A stretch of DNA of 64,000 nt from Isoetes taiwanensis (lineage: Eukaryota > Streptophyta > Lycopodiopsida > Isoetales > Isoetaceae), in NCBI GenBank assembly GCA_021234155.1, contig JAJEKV010000167.1, positions 841,943-905,942 of the forward strand, in the 5' to 3' direction. A model generated the notes under the pieces. The model was not told the origin of the DNA, did no database searches, and saw nothing but the letters and a program-made list of their open reading frames with translations. The first letter of the stretch is position 1; every line of letters begins with the position of its first letter. Position numbers and translations under genes: made by a program. This document shows positions 60,676-64,000 of the stretch, one piece after another.

Positions 60676-60868
60676 AGGACAATGCTGTCCTCAGCATTGT
60701 GCTAAGGTGACGAACCTACACTATTCCTGCAAAACAACATAAGTGCACAACTTCAATTTAGCTTAATTGATCAACTTCCTTATTAAATGGTTTATTAACA
60801 AACATTTAGGCTATATTTGTACTTATACAAAATTATATAGCCTTAACAAGGTTGCTCCTTATAATAAT

Positions 60869-61163
60869 TCAACGGTCCCCAAAGGCCTTACCCTGAACTT
60901 TCAACGGACCCTCTTCAACACCTTGCTGAGATAGTGGTGGAGGAGGTGGTGGTGCCGGTGAATATTCCTGGGTGTTCATCAATGGGGTGGCCCAATGAAT
61001 CAGCTGGTGCATCTGGTTCCTCATCTGGGTGAGCCTTGCGTTGATTGATTCCACCGTCATTTCCTCATTGTTGTCATCTTGTTCACGTCCAAATAAGTTT
61101 CTAGGTACCCATTGGTAATGTCGACCCTGGCCTTGAGAACCTGAGCCAGTGTTCCTGGCTGCA
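60869..61163 (-). CDS. Small proline-rich ORF, possibly a spliced 3' exon
   Basis: The minus-strand frame begins after a good acceptor (TCCTTGCAG, about 61164) with RNTGSGSQGQGRHYQW. It continues through VESINARLTQMRNQMHQL (coiled-coil-like) and a YSPAPPPPPPLSQQ stretch, and ends GKAFGDR at the stop 60869. It lies between gene Y and the polypurine tract and could be its last exon. No known family. Confidence 0.4.
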
Positions 61164-61380
61164 AGGATTGATCATCACTGCTTGTTATTTAGGTTACACA
61201 TCAATCATCCCTACTTATAATTGGATTATTGTTAGGTACAAAAGAAATTACGTGAAAATTCCACTTACAAGTCAAGAACATAGTAAGTCATTAATATATA
61301 GAAATACATTTCATGAATTACATGATAATATCTGAAAGGAAAAATATTACAATTTAATTGAAAACAAAGCAAATTTTCTA
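61164..61380 (-). other. AT-rich spacer, possible intron between gene Y and the small ORF
   Basis: Begins right after the gene Y stop, is T-rich and ends in TTGCAG. A donor is not obvious. Confidence 0.3.
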
Positions 61381-62857
61381 TCATCGATGCTCCCTCATGG
61401 ACTTGAAGAAGTTCTTGACGTTCTTGAGTCGTAAGCCTTTGCCGACGTTCTGCAAGATCCTTGCGGCCGATCCTCCTTCAAGTGCTCTTGCCATCTGAGG
61501 TGCAGGGAGTTCGGGTGCCGTCGCCGCCACTACTGACAATGTTGCATCCCTGAGATGTCCCCTGGCGAAGTCGAGGCAATGAAGAGCTACAGATCTCTTA
61601 AAGAGGATAACATGATCTGTTTTGTAATCTATTTTAGCATGCTGCCCGAAGCCTGAAAGTGCTACAAGGAGCGCCATGGACTCTTCCCCTCTTGGGCTGA
61701 ACTCCTTATGGAAGACTATCATATGCCCTTGGCTAAGGGCCGGAAGATAGTATCTGAGTGCCTTGCCCTTCGCTGTGCCCTCGGTTCCCGTACCTCTTCT
61801 CTGAGCTGCTTCGCCGAAGACATCTAATGCGAAAAGGTCTTCGTGATCCCTCCACATTGTTGTCGCGTTCTCCAAGTTGATGCTGCTGGATGCTTCGCGC
61901 ATGCTCCTGGAACGCACTGGTCGGCTGGAGCTTGGGCCTCTTCCTGGCTTGTACAATCTGCTTTGTATCTGCTGGAACTCTTCCTCTAAGATGATGGGTT
62001 CCTATTGTTGATAGATCTGCCTTATCTGCTGATAAGCCACTATATCTGACATTGTCTCCCCGGCGTAGGAGTGCCGCTCTGCTAACTCCCTTGGAATTTC
62101 CTGATAGAAGTAGTCGATGAAGTCGCTGCCCTGTTGTTTTGCAATTAAGCCTAAGAGCTCATCGATCCTGAGGCCTTCTTCTTGGCAGTAAGGAAGGTTG
62201 AGGATGTCGTTGGCCAGTATTTACTCCTCGCCGTCGATGATCATTGGAGAGAGGGCCGTGATGCCGATTGGCGGTTCGAAATCTCGCCTTAATGTGCCTT
62301 CTTGCCGGGCTATTCGCCTCTCCATCCTCCTTGCTTCTCTCCTCTTCCAACTTGGGTTCTCCTCCCCTTGTTGCTCGTAGTCTTGCTCAATCTGCAGCAT
62401 AGGTGTTCCTGAGATGGAGCCATAGTACTCGTACTCTGAAGACTCGATCTCATGGATGTTGATCTGCTCCCTTCGGGTGTCGAGAGCTGCTAAATCTAAA
62501 GGCTGAATTGAGGGCTCTCCGGGCTGAGAGGTATCTATGCCTATTATGCTTGCAGGTCATGTAATCGGGCATATTTCTGGTCCTATCCCACAGTTTACTC
62601 TTGCCCTTGGATCCTCCCCCTACAGCTTGGGTAAGCGAATCTAGGGATACCCATTTTCCTCCCCTAGGCGGCAAGCTAACTTCCCAGGGTAGGATCTGCT
62701 GGTCATACTGGCAAATGATATCAGTGTAGAAGGGAGTTCTGGTCAATGTTGTATGAAGATCAAAGAGATGGTCAAAGACATGGAAGGCTTGCTCAGCAGG
62801 GAAATCATGGATGTGATTGGCAGCATCATACTATCTGACGAAGCTAGAGGGCGCCAT
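61381..62857 (-). pseudogene. Gene Y of histone element copy 2
   Basis: Starts at 62857 (MAPSSFVR), about 104 bp below a TATA box. Codon 9 is TAG. The frame then runs YDAANHIHDFPAEQAFHVFD to about 62470, changes frame, and continues IEQDYEQQGEENPSWKRR. Stops at 62221-62223 (TAA) and 62002-62004 (TAG) interrupt it. The last 190 codons (61956-61381) are open: FSPRGEESMALLVALSGFGQ, then HVILFKRSVALHCLDFARGH and KNFFKSMREHR. The whole would be about 490 residues, mostly hydrophilic, without zinc knuckle, protease or RT motifs. I do not recognise the family; a gag-like structural protein is possible but unsupported. Copy 1 keeps only its first bases (12965-13016). Confidence 0.55.
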
Positions 62858-62966
62858 AAGGCAGAGATGGATGTAGAAAATGGTTTGTAAAGATCAATGG
62901 GAGACTGGAAAATCGCCTAGGATGCTAAGAGCAATTCTGATGAGGAAAAAATGACAAATGGGGTCC

Positions 62967-62976
62967 CCTTTTATAG
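62967..62976 (-). promoter_or_regulatory. TATA box for gene Y, copy 2
   Basis: The minus strand CTATAAAAGG lies about 110 bp upstream of the MAPSSFVR start and about 180 bp below hairpin 2a. It is in the same place as 13084-13093 in copy 1. Confidence 0.65.
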
Positions 62977-63155
62977 GCTAAGGTCTACCTTGGGTTCCGT
63001 GCACAAGGGTTCTTGATAGGAAAACTTTTGTTCGTGGGCTATGGGTGTCCAAATGAGCTACCATGAAGTGCAAATCTAAGCAAAGCAAAGCAAGAAACAC
63101 TACATGGCAGGTTATTGGGTCAAGTTTGGTCAAATTAGGCTAAAAAGGGTCAAAC

Positions 63156-63220
63156 CGGGTCAGTTCGCGTGAATCGCCTCTGCGTCGCGAACGCAGGCCG
63201 TTTTCGCGCGGTCAGACCCG
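63156..63220. repeat. Promoter-associated hairpin 2a (65 bp)
   Basis: Outer arms CGGGTCAGTTCGCG.GAA and TTCGCGCGGTCAGACCCG pair. An inner stem CTGCGT/ACGCAG encloses a CGCGA loop. Unrelated in sequence to the copy 1 hairpins. Confidence 0.9.
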
Positions 63221-63356
63221 ATTAGGGTCATTTTGGTTCCAGATAAGGTTTTCTAGGAATTTTAAGATCCTAACATGACTATTTGGTTCAATTCTGATCT
63301 AGCTAGCAGCTTATCTCATGGAATTTGGACATGTATTGATGCCATTTTGGCCAAAT

Positions 63357-63421
63357 CGGGTCAGTTCGCGCGAATCGCCTCTGCGTCGCGAACGCAGGCC
63401 GTTTTCGCGCGGTCAGACCCG
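63357..63421. repeat. Promoter-associated hairpin 2b (65 bp)
   Basis: Nearly identical to 2a (one or two differences), starting 201 bp further on. Confidence 0.9.
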
Positions 63422-63651
63422 GTTTCGCCAATTTTGCTTTAGGGTTCCATTTTTTTTTCTAGGATGTCTAATGTTTAGACTATTATGTACATTTTAATCA
63501 TGCTACACAAAAAACTATGCTATCATTCGAGCTATTTAACCACATTTTTATGTAAAAATTTAATCAATTTACAAAAACAAGAACTTATGTATTTATAGAG
63601 AACAGTTTAATTACATTAAAACTTTAATTATGATTACAAAATTGGGAGAAC

Positions 63652-64000
63652 TCAAGGGTACTCCTTGCGGATTCTCTGCGCCAAATGGATATCTTTGGGC
63701 ATGACAGTTACCCTTTTGGCGTGGATGGCACAGAGATTGCCTTCTTCGAAAAGCTGCGTCAGCTCTGCTTCGGCAGCTACTTGCAAGACTCGTGTGGTTA
63801 AGGAAGTTACCCTATAATCAGTCACGAATTCTTGCATCACCTCCCGCATCAGGCGCTCAAACGACGCCTTCCTAATCAGGAGATTAGTACACTGTTGGAA
63901 GTGCCTAATCTCCCAAAAGACGCGGGCGTGCCGAGAGTTAGGCCCATGGTGGGCCTTCTTCGGCTTCTCCGGACGTGGGGGTGGCGGCTTCAGCTGGTTC
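63652..64000 (-). CDS. Transposon-encoded histone H3-like gene, copy 2 (3' part; continues past window)
   Basis: The minus-strand frame is open from the window edge to the stop at 63652, 115 visible residues. A Pro/Lys linker ([16 protein letters not shown]) leads into a complete H3 fold: [20 protein letters not shown] (alpha N and 1), [18 protein letters not shown], the long helix 2 ([16 protein letters not shown]), then [17 protein letters not shown] and [11 protein letters not shown]. By hand it matches about 60% of plant H3 over the fold without gaps. Loop 1 is not extended, so it is not CENH3. H3 K56 is histidine. The intact frame suggests this copy was recently under selection. It lies upstream of hairpins 2b/2a and gene Y, in the same order as copy 1. 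Confidence 0.88.
   Translation of the reverse strand, partial: NQLKPPPPRPEKPKKAHHGPNSRHARVFWEIRHFQQCTNLLIRKASFERLMREVMQEFVTDYRVTSLTTRVLQVAAEAELTQLFEEGNLCAIHAKRVTVMPKDIHLAQRIRKEYP

Noticed and set aside
63652-64000. Centromeric histone CENH3
   Set aside because: CENH3 has an extended loop 1; here loop 1 is the length of canonical H3 and the [10 protein letters not shown] region is H3-like.

Overview
The window is a repeat-dense stretch of a nuclear plant genome. Nearly all of it is retrotransposon sequence, nested several layers deep. A broken 18S rRNA fragment reads TGTACTGTGAAAC where seed plants, as far as I recall, read CAGACTGTGAAAC. With the mix of plant L1 LINEs, non-L1 LINEs and Ty3 elements this leans towards a fern or other non-seed vascular plant, but I cannot name the species. 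Only two host gene remnants are recognised: spliceable exons of a GRIK-type (SnRK1-activating) kinase and a dead CYP71-clan P450.

Layout. 1-1892: 3' half of a Ty3 pol. 2.2-5.3 kb: minus-strand kinase exons between two 47-bp direct repeats. 5.3-12.1 kb: decayed Ty3/Tat-like element (A), split by a non-L1 LINE that ends in (TTTTCA)n. 13.0-22.4 kb, minus strand: first copy of an unusual LTR element that carries a histone H3-like gene. Its 5' LTR holds an 18S rRNA fragment, which has itself taken repeated insertions at one exact 18S site. 23.1-30.2 kb: P450 pseudogene split by a full-length L1 with its target duplication. 31.3 kb: short L1 copy. 34.1-44.5 kb: complete Ty3/Tat-like element (B) with LTRs, TSD, gag, protease, an extra RNase H, RT, degenerate RNase H and integrase. 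45-47 kb: a MITE and hairpin repeats. 47.4-51.75 kb: GC-rich non-L1 LINE. 52.5-53.4 kb: second short L1 copy. 54.0-58.2 kb: Helitron-like segment containing another MITE copy. 58.2-59.2 kb: L1 RT fragment. 59.6-64 kb, minus strand: second copy of the histone element.

The system most worth attention is the histone element. Combining the two copies gives: LTR, PBS, two hairpins, TATA, H3-like gene, two hairpins, TATA, gene Y, small proline-rich ORF, polypurine tract, LTR. The H3-like gene of copy 1 begins with the exact H3 tail MARTKQTAR, but lysine 9 is valine; a long charged linker and a decayed histone fold follow. Copy 2 preserves the fold in an open frame at the window edge. Each promoter is preceded by a pair of about 65-68 bp hairpins whose centres lie about 200 bp apart. 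The two copies use unrelated hairpin sequences in the same architecture. No gag-pol is seen, so the element looks non-autonomous.

All open-frame and identity statements are by eye. Many frame breaks fall in homopolymer runs, so some could be sequencing errors.
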